Of a stretch of 64,000 nucleotides of DNA, positions 8,721 to 17,159 are shown piece after piece. The translations under genes were made by a program, and so were the position numbers. Each line of letters starts with the position of its first letter. The first letter of the stretch is position 1. Below the pieces are notes generated by a model, which had not been told where the DNA came from, did not search any database, and worked only from the letters and a program-made list of their open reading frames with translations. Source of the stretch: a bacterium C-53 (lineage in GTDB: Bacteria; Bacillota; Clostridia; Lachnospirales; Lachnospiraceae); NCBI GenBank assembly GCA_003612525.1, contig RAZD01000005.1, positions 124,001-188,000 of the forward strand, read 5' to 3'.

Positions 8721-9896
8721 ATGTCAAATGACTTACAGGAATTTTTTTCACAGATCATCAATGACAATGCAGGGAAGCTGGTTATAAGCAAACCATCATC
8801 CAAAGCGGAAACATACAAAAAGATAGTCATTGAGAAAAAGAACGGGTATTACCAGATCGCCTGCTACACGGAAAAGCAGGTGTTTCATGAAAATATCAGC
8901 GGTGAAGATATTGTGCGGCGGTGTTGTGAACTGACAGAAGGACATTATTTGCAGGTAAACGGATGGTCCGCGGAGTATGAACATATTCTTTTGATCTCAA
9001 AAAAAGGAACATGCTCATATAAAAAGAAAGCGGCGGGTATGACGGCAGCCGTTTCCTCAGAAGGCGGGAGTCATAACCGAAAGAAACGATACATTCTGGA
9101 AGAGGGGCAGGAGATTGCCCCTCTGGTTGATATGGGAATCTTTACAAAGGAGGGGAAAGTCGTTCGCTCCATGTATGATAAGTATAAGCAGATTAACCGT
9201 TTCCTTGAGATACTTGATGATGAAATCGGCAGTTTGCAGGTGGATGTATTGAATGTCATTGATTTTGGATGCGGAAAATCGTATCTGACGTTTGTATTGT
9301 ATTATTATCTGACGCGGATTAAGAAGATAAGGGCGAATATTGTAGGCCTTGATTTGAAAGCGGATGTTATAGAAAAATGCAATCGTTTTGCACAAAAATA
9401 CGGATATGGCGGACTTCGGTTTGAGCTTGGCGATATTCACGGTTATAAGGCTCCGTTTGATGTTGACCTTGTCGTTACGCTGCATGCCTGTGATACGGCG
9501 ACTGATTTTGCGCTTTATAATGCGGTACAATGGGACACAAAACTGATCTTTTCGGTTCCGTGCTGCCAGCATGAATTAAATGGACAAATTAGGGCACAAC
9601 ATTTCTCTGCTTTCACGCGTTATGGCATTATAAAGGAACGGTTTTGTGCATTGGCTACCGATGCAATTCGCGCGAATTTGCTGGAATACTGCGGATATAA
9701 AGCACAGCTTCTGGAGTTCGTTGATTTTGATCATACGCCGAAAAATTTATTGATTCGCGCCGTGCGGCGTCCGGTTACGCCGAAGGCGGTGCGGGAAAAG
9801 GCGTTGAGTGAGGTAAAAGCGCTGATGGATGAGTTTGACTTTAAACCGACATTTTATCAGCTGCTCGATTTGAGTGGAAAGGAAGAGAGAGAATAA
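8721..9896 (+). CDS. SAM-dependent methyltransferase
   Basis: A 391-residue protein with a class I methyltransferase core in its second half. VIDFGCGKSYLTFVLYYYL (about residue 175) is the SAM-binding glycine motif, IVGLDLK the acidic loop, and LVVTLHACDTATDFAL followed by FSVPCCQHEL resembles the catalytic region of the METTL25/GSTCD-like group. The first 130 residues are a separate domain with no recognised motif, possibly substrate-binding. The target (RNA, protein or small molecule) cannot be told from sequence. It has an AGGAG site 11 bases before ATG and is followed after 2 bases by a membrane metallopeptidase-like gene. Confidence 0.8.
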   Translation: MSNDLQEFFSQIINDNAGKLVISKPSSKAETYKKIVIEKKNGYYQIACYTEKQVFHENISGEDIVRRCCELTEGHYLQVNGWSAEYEHILLISKKGTCSYKKKAAGMTAAVSSEGGSHNRKKRYILEEGQEIAPLVDMGIFTKEGKVVRSMYDKYKQINRFLEILDDEIGSLQVDVLNVIDFGCGKSYLTFVLYYYLTRIKKIRANIVGLDLKADVIEKCNRFAQKYGYGGLRFELGDIHGYKAPFDVDLVVTLHACDTATDFALYNAVQWDTKLIFSVPCCQHELNGQIRAQHFSAFTRYGIIKERFCALATDAIRANLLEYCGYKAQLLEFVDFDHTPKNLLIRAVRRPVTPKAVREKALSEVKALMDEFDFKPTFYQLLDLSGKEERE

Positions 9897-9898
9897 TT

Positions 9899-10573
9899 AT
9901 GGATATTAAGGCGGTTCTTACCGCGCTTGCGGCGATAGCGCTCTTCCTTCTGATTCGTATAAGAGACCGGAAGAAATACGGAAGTCAGGAGGGGCATATA
10001 GCAATTGATACAAATCGAAGCGGGATTGATGCGGCGCTTTCGTTATTAAATGAAACTTTTCATTGCCCGTTTCCCCATTATCAGATACCGGATGAAATTC
10101 ATATGATTCTTCGCCGTGAACCGAGAAGCGAGTACGGGCTTCAGCTGTTTCTGCAAAGTATAGCCCAGCATTGCGATTATCACAGGCATCAGCTGGAGCT
10201 GCACATTTACAATCAGGAAGAGGGCGCTGCGCCCGGAAGAATCAGCTATCGCGGCGGGAATCGTTATGTAATAGAGCTTCATATGGCAGCAGACTGTCGG
10301 AGAGAGACGATTATGGCCGTGCTGATTCATGAGTTCTGCCATTTTTATCTTGAGCAGCATGGAATTGGGTATGAGGTGACAAGGGAGAATGAGATTCTGA
10401 CGGATGTGTCATCTGTATATTTTGGTTTTGGGAATTTTATGCGTGCGGGTTATCGGCCTTCTGTCGAAACAGGAAGCGGAAATAATCACTTATATTGGGT
10501 AGGGTATATCTGTGTATCTGAAATTGATTATGCGGAAGCTGTGTGCAAGAAGATGGCAGAAGATAACTTGTGA
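9899..10573 (+). CDS. Membrane-anchored HExxH metallopeptidase-like protein
   Basis: A 224-residue protein with an N-terminal hydrophobic anchor (residues 3-20, IKAVLTALAAIALFLLIRI) followed by a basic stretch, so the rest may be cytoplasmic. It contains a zinc-peptidase motif, AVLIHEFCHFYLEQHGI (HEFCH at about residue 143), and a downstream ENEILTDVSSVYFGFG whose acidic residues could supply the third zinc ligand. I do not recognise the family. Translational coupling to the methyltransferase gene (2-base gap) suggests related roles. Peptidase activity is inferred from the motif only. Confidence 0.65.
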   Translation: MDIKAVLTALAAIALFLLIRIRDRKKYGSQEGHIAIDTNRSGIDAALSLLNETFHCPFPHYQIPDEIHMILRREPRSEYGLQLFLQSIAQHCDYHRHQLELHIYNQEEGAAPGRISYRGGNRYVIELHMAADCRRETIMAVLIHEFCHFYLEQHGIGYEVTRENEILTDVSSVYFGFGNFMRAGYRPSVETGSGNNHLYWVGYICVSEIDYAEAVCKKMAEDNL

Positions 10574-10591
10574 TTTATTTAGGAAGAATGT

Positions 10592-10620
10592 TTGCAATCT
10601 TTGTAATTATGAGGTATACT
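10592..10620 (+). promoter_or_regulatory. Promoter of glf
   Basis: TTGCAA at 10592-10597, a 17-base spacer and TATACT at 10615-10620 lie about 45 bases before the ATG at 10666. Their position argues against longer start choices for the next gene. Confidence 0.6.
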
Positions 10621-10665
10621 GAAAATGCTACTGTTTACAACAATTGGAGGGATTGTGAGAAGCGT

Positions 10666-11784
10666 ATGAAAAAAAATTATGATTACTTAATTGTCGGTGC
10701 GGGGCTCTATGGGTCTGTCTTTGCTTACGAGATGACGAAGGCGGGAAAGAAATGTCTTGTGATAGATAAGAGATCTCATGTCGGCGGCAATATTTACACA
10801 AAAGAAGTAGAAGGAATTCAGGTGCATGAATATGGCGCGCATATTTTCCATACAAGTGATAAAGAAATCTGGAACTATGTGAATACGTTTGCAGAGTTTA
10901 ATCGCTATACGAATTCTCCTGTGGCAAGATATAAGGATGAGCTTTACAATCTTCCTTTTAATATGAATACATTTCATGCCCTCTGGGGAGTGAAGACGCC
11001 CGACGAGGCAAAGGCAAGGATTGAAGAGCAGGTTCGGGAGGCAAAGGCTGCAATCCGGAATCCGGAAGAGCCGGCAAATGTGGAAGAACAGGCGTTGCTG
11101 CTCGGTGGAAAGGATATTTATGAGAAGCTTGTAAAAGGGTATACCGAGAAACAGTGGGGGAAGCGCGCGACGGAACTTCCTGCTTTTATTATTCGACGTC
11201 TTCCGTTCCGTTTTACTTATGATAATAATTATTTCAATGATAAATATCAGGGAATTCCGACGGGCGGATATACACAGATGATAGAGAAGATGCTGGAAGG
11301 CGTGGAAGTCAGATTGTCAACCGACTATTTTGCGAAGCGGGAAGCGTATGATGATCTTGCGGATAAGCTTGTATTTACCGGAATGATTGATGAATTTTAT
11401 GATTACCGTTTTGGCGAACTGGAGTATCGAAGCCTGCGCTTTGAGACCGAGACTTTAGGCGTGGACAACTATCAGGGAAATGCTGTTGTGAATTATACGG
11501 AATATGAGGTTCCTTTTACCCGCATTATTGAGCATAAGCACTTCGAATATGGTACACAGGAGAAAACAGTGATCACAAGGGAATATCCCGCTGCATGGGA
11601 GAAGGGGGACGAACCGTATTATCCGATCAATGATGAACGTAATAATACATTATTCGCAAAATACAAGGAACTTGCGGATAAGGAGGAAACTGTGATTTTT
11701 GGCGGACGCCTTGGACAATATAAATATTATGACATGCATCAGGTAATAGCGGAAGCATTGAAGAAGGTGGACGAAGAAATCTGA
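10666..11784 (+). CDS. glf: UDP-galactopyranose mutase
   Basis: This flavoenzyme interconverts UDP-galactopyranose and UDP-galactofuranose, the donor of galactofuranose for surface polysaccharides. The 372-residue product has the expected length. It begins KNYDYLIVGAGLYGSVFAYEM, a Rossmann FAD-binding motif, followed by DKRSHVGGNIYT and HEYGAHIFHTSD, and ends with GGRLGQYKYYDMHQVI, all conserved in the family. FxxYTEKQWGK and FRFTYDNNYFNDKYQGIPTGGY are substrate-site segments. I start at ATG 10666 because a promoter lies upstream of it and the family begins here; an in-frame ATG at 10570 would add 32 unconserved residues. It precedes an O-antigen ligase-like gene, consistent with glycan assembly. 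Confidence 0.93.
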   Translation: MKKNYDYLIVGAGLYGSVFAYEMTKAGKKCLVIDKRSHVGGNIYTKEVEGIQVHEYGAHIFHTSDKEIWNYVNTFAEFNRYTNSPVARYKDELYNLPFNMNTFHALWGVKTPDEAKARIEEQVREAKAAIRNPEEPANVEEQALLLGGKDIYEKLVKGYTEKQWGKRATELPAFIIRRLPFRFTYDNNYFNDKYQGIPTGGYTQMIEKMLEGVEVRLSTDYFAKREAYDDLADKLVFTGMIDEFYDYRFGELEYRSLRFETETLGVDNYQGNAVVNYTEYEVPFTRIIEHKHFEYGTQEKTVITREYPAAWEKGDEPYYPINDERNNTLFAKYKELADKEETVIFGGRLGQYKYYDMHQVIAEALKKVDEEI

Positions 11785-11841
11785 CAAAATTCAGAGAAGA
11801 GTAAAACAGCTGGCAATGTTCAGCAGAAATGGAGGAACATT

Positions 11842-12075
11842 ATGGATTACAAAGTAGTTTTGAAAGAACTAAGAACGGAGAATAAGAAGACACAGACGGA
11901 AGTGGCAACGTATTTGCATATCGACCAGCGTGTATATTCCCGGTATGAGTGTGGTGTGAATGCAATGCCGATCAAGTATCTGGAAAGACTTTGCAGATAT
12001 TATAAAGTGTCGGCTGATTACATTCTCGGACTCAAAAGTACAAAACAGATTGACCATTATATTGAAGCTGAGTAG
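11842..12075 (+). CDS. Small XRE-family HTH regulator
   Basis: A 77-residue protein made almost entirely of a Cro/C1-type helix-turn-helix: LKELRTENKKTQTEVATYLHIDQRVYSRYECGVNAMPIKYLERLCRYYKVSADYILG. It is a cytoplasmic DNA-binding protein with no sensor domain. It has a good GGAGG site before ATG and sits between glf and the O-antigen ligase-like gene on the same strand, so it may control that surface-glycan group. No operator is evident. Confidence 0.85.
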   Translation: MDYKVVLKELRTENKKTQTEVATYLHIDQRVYSRYECGVNAMPIKYLERLCRYYKVSADYILGLKSTKQIDHYIEAE

Positions 12076-12109
12076 AAATAAGATATGGAATACAGGGAGC
12101 TGTTAAAAC

Positions 12110-13705
12110 GTGGCAAAGAGAATAAAACAGAAAAATAATGTAAAAATCAGGGTTCAGAATACGGGGGCAAATATTGCAGCATACATTTATGTACTGCTAA
12201 TGCTGGGGGGATTTCCGCTTTTTTACAGGAACAATTATATCAATATTATGGAGTCGAAGTGGGGATTTTTTTCAATTACAACAATATCGGCTGTAGTTGT
12301 GGCAGTTATTTCTACTGTTGTTCTGATGGTGGGACATTATCAGGATGTAAAAAAAGATTCTTTCAAAGCATGGATTCGGACATTTTCGGTAACAGACTGG
12401 TGTGTGATTACATTAATGGTGTCTGTTTTTATTTCGTGGGCGGCGACGCCTTATAAGGAAGAAGCGTGGAGCGGAAGCTCCGGTAAAATGGCGGGTGTAT
12501 TTTTCTATCTTGTTCTTTTTCTGGCATATTTTCTGGTTTCCCGATATTTGAAATATGATCAGTGGATACTGATTCTATATATTGTAGTGAATCTTTTTGT
12601 GTTTGGGCTTGCGATTCTGAATCATTTTATGATTGATCCGCTTGGCATGTATGAGAATCTGGTGGAAAATAATTATTGGATGTTTATTACAACAATGGGA
12701 AATATCAATGTACTGGCAGGATATTTTTGTGTGTTTGTGCCTGTAACGATGGTTTTGTTCTGCTTTTGCGAGACAATTCAGTCACAGGTGATTTATGGTG
12801 TGTTTATGACTGTCAGCTTTATGGGATTGATTAGTGCGAATGGTGATGCGGGGATTCTTGGTATCGGCTGTGCATTTTTATTTCTGTTTTGGTTTTGTCT
12901 TGTTTCATTTGAAAAGCTTAAGCGGTTTTTCCTTATGGCGGGGTTGTTTTTTGCAAGTGCATGGGTGATTGGAGCGTTGGATGATGCGTATGTTGATACG
13001 GTAAAGGAACCGCTCGCGACATTACCCGGGATGATTGGTAAAAACATGGCTTGTCATATGCTGGCGATTGTATTTTTGGTTCTTGGACTTTTGTTTTATT
13101 TTATGAAGAAGAAGGAAGTTTCGGAGGAAAGACTTCCGATGATCAGAAAGATTGTGTATGCTTTGATTGCTGTGACAGCAGTGGCAGTTTTCGGAGGCGT
13201 GATTTATCTTTCGACGACCGGTACGGATATTGATCTGGGACAGTGGGAGACTTACCTTCGCTTTTCGGATTTGTGGGGTTCATCGCGTGGATTTACCTGG
13301 AAACGTACACTGACGATTTATGCGCAGGATTATACTGTGTTTCAGAAGATATTTGGTTATGGTCCTGATCTGCTTGGAATTCCGCTGCATGAGAGATTTC
13401 ATGACGAAATTTTTGCGAGAATGGGCGCTTATCTGGTAGACGCGCATAATGAGACATTACAGACGCTTGGTACACTTGGTATTATGGGTGTAATCGGATA
13501 TATGGGCACTCAGATTACGGCGCTTGTGAGATATGCAAAATGTTATAAAGAAGACCCGTTTCTGCTTGCTGTGGCGACCGGGCTTGTCGCTTATATTGTG
13601 CAGGGAATGATGGGAAGTCCCCAGACTTTTGGAACGCCGATTATGTTTGTGGCATTGGCGATGGGGGAGAGCATTGTGAGGAGAAAAAAAGAGGAAGCAG
13701 CATGA
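12110..13705 (+). CDS. O-antigen ligase/polymerase-like membrane protein
   Basis: A 531-residue polytopic membrane protein with about twelve hydrophobic segments. Between late segments lies a large loop (about residues 395-450: WGSSRGFTWKRTLTIYAQDYTVFQKIFGYGPDLLG...DAHNETLQTLGTLGIMGVIGY). The W-R and H-N-E features of that loop are typical of Wzy/WaaL (O-antigen ligase) proteins, which polymerise or attach lipid-linked glycans outside the membrane. The start is GTG. Its stop overlaps the next start by 4 bases (ATGA). A glycan role fits with glf upstream, but the polymer is unknown. Confidence 0.75.
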   Translation: MAKRIKQKNNVKIRVQNTGANIAAYIYVLLMLGGFPLFYRNNYINIMESKWGFFSITTISAVVVAVISTVVLMVGHYQDVKKDSFKAWIRTFSVTDWCVITLMVSVFISWAATPYKEEAWSGSSGKMAGVFFYLVLFLAYFLVSRYLKYDQWILILYIVVNLFVFGLAILNHFMIDPLGMYENLVENNYWMFITTMGNINVLAGYFCVFVPVTMVLFCFCETIQSQVIYGVFMTVSFMGLISANGDAGILGIGCAFLFLFWFCLVSFEKLKRFFLMAGLFFASAWVIGALDDAYVDTVKEPLATLPGMIGKNMACHMLAIVFLVLGLLFYFMKKKEVSEERLPMIRKIVYALIAVTAVAVFGGVIYLSTTGTDIDLGQWETYLRFSDLWGSSRGFTWKRTLTIYAQDYTVFQKIFGYGPDLLGIPLHERFHDEIFARMGAYLVDAHNETLQTLGTLGIMGVIGYMGTQITALVRYAKCYKEDPFLLAVATGLVAYIVQGMMGSPQTFGTPIMFVALAMGESIVRRKKEEAA

Positions 13706-15483
13706 AAGTATTGCTTGTAGCTGTAAATGCAAAGTACATTCATTCGAATCCGGCTGTTTACAGCCTGCGTGCGTATGCCGGAGAAGAATTGGGGCAGTTT
13801 ATTGAAATTGCGGAATATACAATAAATCAGCATACAGAGGATATTCTGGCTGATATCTACGAACGGCAACCGAATGTGATTGCCGTTTCGTGTTATTTAT
13901 GGAATATTTCGATTGTGGAAATATTGGTAAGAGAGCTTGCAAAATTATTGCCGGAGGCATCTATATGGCTGGGAGGCCCGGAAGTTTCTTATAACGCATC
14001 GGACGTAATGAGGCGGTTTGAAGAGATAACGGGCATTATGATAGGGGAAGGTGAGGAAACTTTCCGTGATTTATGCGTGTTTTATGCGGCGCAGAATCAT
14101 TTGATATCGAATATTGGAGAGGCAAACCATCAAAATGAGGAAGGATTCAGTGAGCTTTCCGGAATTTTGGGGATCGCTTATCGTGGTAAAAGCGGACGGA
14201 CTGTTCTTTCGCAGCCGAGGGGACTGACCGATCTGAACAAGATTCCTTTTTTATATAACGATGATTTGTTTCCTGTTTTTGAAAACAGAATTGTTTATTA
14301 TGAATCGAGCAGAGGATGTCCGTTTTCCTGTAGTTATTGTCTGTCTTCGATTGACAAAAGTGTGCGTTTTCGTGATATTGAGCTTGTGAAAAGGGAGCTT
14401 CGCTTTTTTCTGGACAGGCGTGTGCCACAGGTGAAATTTGTGGATCGCACATTTAACTGTTCCCATGAACATGCATTGGGGATTTGGACGTTTCTCAAGG
14501 AGAATGATAATGGCATTACAAATTTTCATTTTGAAATAGCGGCGGATCTTCTGAATGGGGAAGAACTGGCGCTGCTTCATTCACTTCGTCCCGGACTTAT
14601 TCAGCTTGAAATTGGCGTACAGTCCACGAACACGGAGACAATCAGAGAGATACGCCGCAGTATGGATTTTGACCGTCTGTCTGTGGTTGTGAAGCGGATA
14701 CAGGCGGGACATAATATTCACGAGCATCTTGATTTAATTGCGGGTCTGCCTTTTGAAGATTATAAGACGTTTATTCAATCTTTTAATGATGTGATGTCAC
14801 TTGAGCCGGAACAGATGCAGTTAGGATTCCTTAAGGTATTGAAGGGCTCTTTTCTGCATGAAAATGTGGAGAGATATGGTATTGCCTGTATGGATGTGCC
14901 GCCGTACGAGGTTTTGTATACAAAGTGGATTTCTTATAAAGAGCTTCGAAAATTGAAAGCGGTGGAAGAGATGGTAGAACTTTACTATAACAGTTGTCAG
15001 TTTCATCATGCACTGACTCTGCTGAAACAGAAATTTGAAGATTTTTATTCGATGTATGAATCAATCGCGGAATTTTACAGGGATGAAGGGCATGCTGTTA
15101 TGAATCCGTCCCGGATACGCAGATATGAAATCCTATTGGAATTTGTGCAAAAACGTGTCCGTAGTGATTCGGCATTTTCAGATTCTATGCGGGAGGCGCT
15201 GACGCTTGATTTATATTTGCGGGAGAAGGTCAAAAACCGCCCGGAGTTCTGCATGGAGCTGAATGCATATAAAGATATATTCCGCAGATGGTACGGCAGA
15301 GAGGCGAAGGAGCATAGATACCTTTCGGACTATAAGCTTTACAACGCAAAGCAGATTGCCAGTATGACACATATAGAAATTGTGGGCGGAAGGATGCTGC
15401 TGTTTGATTACATGAACCGCAATCCATTGACAAAGGATGCGCGGATTGTTGAAATTGAGGAGGACTATGGGGAAATGGAATGA
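13702..15483 (+). CDS. B12-binding radical SAM protein (DUF4080 type)
   Basis: A 593-residue enzyme with an N-terminal cobalamin-binding-like domain (about residues 1-140: VLLVAVNAKYIHSNPAVYSLRAYA...IWLGGPEVSY) and a radical SAM domain whose cluster cysteines are C206, C210 and C213 in ESSRGCPFSCSYCLSS. LIQLEIGVQSTN and DLIAGLPFEDY are conserved barrel segments. The last 200 residues form a DUF4080-like domain. These proteins use SAM radical chemistry, but their substrate is unknown. It overlaps the upstream membrane gene by 4 bases and the following exonuclease gene by 17 bases. Confidence 0.85.
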   Translation: MKVLLVAVNAKYIHSNPAVYSLRAYAGEELGQFIEIAEYTINQHTEDILADIYERQPNVIAVSCYLWNISIVEILVRELAKLLPEASIWLGGPEVSYNASDVMRRFEEITGIMIGEGEETFRDLCVFYAAQNHLISNIGEANHQNEEGFSELSGILGIAYRGKSGRTVLSQPRGLTDLNKIPFLYNDDLFPVFENRIVYYESSRGCPFSCSYCLSSIDKSVRFRDIELVKRELRFFLDRRVPQVKFVDRTFNCSHEHALGIWTFLKENDNGITNFHFEIAADLLNGEELALLHSLRPGLIQLEIGVQSTNTETIREIRRSMDFDRLSVVVKRIQAGHNIHEHLDLIAGLPFEDYKTFIQSFNDVMSLEPEQMQLGFLKVLKGSFLHENVERYGIACMDVPPYEVLYTKWISYKELRKLKAVEEMVELYYNSCQFHHALTLLKQKFEDFYSMYESIAEFYRDEGHAVMNPSRIRRYEILLEFVQKRVRSDSAFSDSMREALTLDLYLREKVKNRPEFCMELNAYKDIFRRWYGREAKEHRYLSDYKLYNAKQIASMTHIEIVGGRMLLFDYMNRNPLTKDARIVEIEEDYGEME

Positions 15484-16237
15484 TTATATATGCGTGGATG
15501 TAGAGACGACGGGCCTGAATTCGGCAACAGACCGGATTATCGAAATCGGCGCTGTATATGTCCGCAATGGGCTGGTTGAGGACACTTTTGAAGCGCTGGT
15601 GAGGCCTTGCATGAAACTTTCGGAACGCGTGGAGGAGCTTACGGGAATTACGAATGAGATGCTTAAGGAAGAGCGGGATATCCACGAAGTAATAAAAGAG
15701 TATGATTTGTTTGAGCGCAAATGTGCCGGTGCATCCGCAGAACCCGGTGCAGCAGGGAAACAGACCGAAGTCGAATTTCTGCCGCTTTTGGGCCATTCCG
15801 TTCACTTTGATTATGCGTTTCTGAAGAGGGCATTTGTGAATGCGGGAATGAAATATGAACGGGAAGGGATAGATACGCTTAAAATTGCGAGAATATGCTT
15901 AAGCGGTCTTCCTTCCCGATCGCTTAAATCTCTGACAGAGCATTATGGAATTGATCATCAGGCACATCGTGCACTGCACGATGCGAGGGCGACGAGTCTG
16001 CTCTATGAGCGGCTCTGGGAAGAGTTTCAGGGACGTGAGGATGCATGTAAGCTTTTTTCACCGGTCAGGATGAAATATCATGTGAAACGGCAGAGCCCGA
16101 TACGCCCGCATCAGAAGGAACGGCTTCGCCAGTTGATGGAGAGGTATCCTGTTGTGCTGAATGTCGAGATTGACAGTCTGATGCGGAATGAGGCTGACCG
16201 GATGATTGATTCCATATTGGCCCGGTACGGGAAATAA
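15467..16237 (+). CDS. DEDDh 3'-5' exonuclease (DNA polymerase III epsilon/PolC-type)
   Basis: A 256-residue nuclease. The DEDDh motifs are CVDVETTGLN (Exo I, D and E), LGHSVHFDYAFLKRAF (Exo II, D) and HRALHDARATSLLYERL (Exo III, H and D). Such proteins degrade single-stranded DNA or RNA from the 3' end in repair or proofreading. The C-terminal 70 residues (KYHVKRQSPIRPHQKERLRQLMERY...MRNEADRMIDSILARYG) form a small helical extension. I choose ATG 15467 because GAGGAGG lies 8 bases upstream; the start is inside the previous gene, which points to translational coupling. Confidence 0.85.
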   Translation: MGKWNDYICVDVETTGLNSATDRIIEIGAVYVRNGLVEDTFEALVRPCMKLSERVEELTGITNEMLKEERDIHEVIKEYDLFERKCAGASAEPGAAGKQTEVEFLPLLGHSVHFDYAFLKRAFVNAGMKYEREGIDTLKIARICLSGLPSRSLKSLTEHYGIDHQAHRALHDARATSLLYERLWEEFQGREDACKLFSPVRMKYHVKRQSPIRPHQKERLRQLMERYPVVLNVEIDSLMRNEADRMIDSILARYGK

Positions 16238-16247
16238 CGGGCGGCAT

Positions 16248-16856
16248 TCAGGCCTCCGAAAGTTCTTTCAAGTGATTGAGGATTGCATCTTTTGAAAGAG
16301 AATTGATAGTTTCTGCCGTCGTTATCAGGGTTTGAATTTTATCATATTCTTTATTTTCAGCGTAGACAGCGCCTAAAAGGTTATAATTTTTCTTTACATC
16401 AGTTCCAATCGAAATGCCGTATTCGAGGAGTGTGGTGGCTTCTTTCCGAAGTCCGTTATTCATGTAAATTTCTGCAAGAAAGGCAATATTCCTTACAAGA
16501 ACCGTATAATTCTGATCACATTCCGTGAGCGTGGAGAGATTAGCCGCCCCATACTGAAGCTTCAGGTCTGTATTTGATATGCCTGTCAGGTTAAGAATTT
16601 GCTTGTGCCCCAGTTCTTTGATAACACGGCAGAATTCCCGGGCATTGATGTCATCCAGTTTATCAAGCGGCAGAGATTCAACCGGGACATGAATATAGGG
16701 CAGATGGTCGATCGGCTGGCGGCGGATCGAGTTTGCCTTACGCTCCCGCTCGAAAAATTCATGGTTGATTTCTTCGGCGTTTACCGTATTCTTTTTTGCG
16801 ATATAGCTTACGAGGACACAAAAGATAACAAAGGTTGTAAAAAGAGGTAGTTTCAT
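16248..16856 (-). CDS. Membrane-anchored TPR-like protein
   Basis: A protein of about 202 residues with one N-terminal membrane segment (MKLPLFTTFVIFCVLVSYIA). A basic/charged region follows, then helical repeats (LVRNIAFLAEIYMNNGLRKEATTLLEYGISIGTDVKKNYNLLGAVYAENKEYDKIQTLI) that look like tetratricopeptide units. It is probably an anchored scaffold; I recognise no family. I choose ATG at 16856 because GAAAGGA lies 8 bases upstream in the sense of this gene. A longer frame to 16964 would overlap the small plus-strand membrane gene at 16912-17019. It converges on the exonuclease gene. Confidence 0.65.
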   Translation of the reverse strand: MKLPLFTTFVIFCVLVSYIAKKNTVNAEEINHEFFERERKANSIRRQPIDHLPYIHVPVESLPLDKLDDINAREFCRVIKELGHKQILNLTGISNTDLKLQYGAANLSTLTECDQNYTVLVRNIAFLAEIYMNNGLRKEATTLLEYGISIGTDVKKNYNLLGAVYAENKEYDKIQTLITTAETINSLSKDAILNHLKELSEA

Positions 16857-16911
16857 GTATAATATCCTTTCAAAAGAAATAATTATAAATATGGAAAGGC
16901 AGGCAACAGCA

Positions 16912-17019
16912 ATGTTTGGTTTCTTTAACAGAAAAAACAGAAGATTGATATCTTCGATCATCATTATTCTTTTAGTGCTTGCAATGGTAGTGCCGTTGTG
17001 CGTATCCTTCTTGGTATAG
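16912..17019 (+). CDS. 35-residue membrane peptide
   Basis: A short open frame not often called: a basic N-terminus (MFGFFNRKNRRLISS) followed by one hydrophobic segment (IIIILLVLAMVVPLCVSFLV) and a TAG stop. GGAAAGG lies about 12 bases before ATG. The positive-inside basic cluster and single helix are what one expects of a real small membrane protein, and the general look resembles short conserved Lachnospiraceae peptides. The frame could also start at ATG 16891, adding 7 residues without a ribosome site. Function unknown. It lies in the gap divergent from the TPR-like gene, upstream of the vanW promoter. Confidence 0.55.
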   Translation: MFGFFNRKNRRLISSIIIILLVLAMVVPLCVSFLV

Positions 17020-17068
17020 TTTTACATAATAACTGGCCATCTGTCAAATTAATTGGCACTAATTGCAC

Positions 17069-17097
17069 TTGAAAGGTGAAAATGTTTTCATTACAAT
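17069..17097 (+). promoter_or_regulatory. Promoter of the vanW-like gene
   Basis: TTGAAA at 17069-17074, a 17-base spacer and TACAAT at 17092-17097, about 60 bases before the ATG at 17160. Confidence 0.6.
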
Positions 17098-17159
17098 GAA
17101 GGTAACGATACATTGAAAATGGCAGTTGTGCCATATAATTTTAATTTAGGAGTAAAATC

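Noticed and set aside
10570-10665. Longer N-terminus for UDP-galactopyranose mutase
   Set aside because: The extra 32 residues are not family-like and a good promoter lies inside this stretch.
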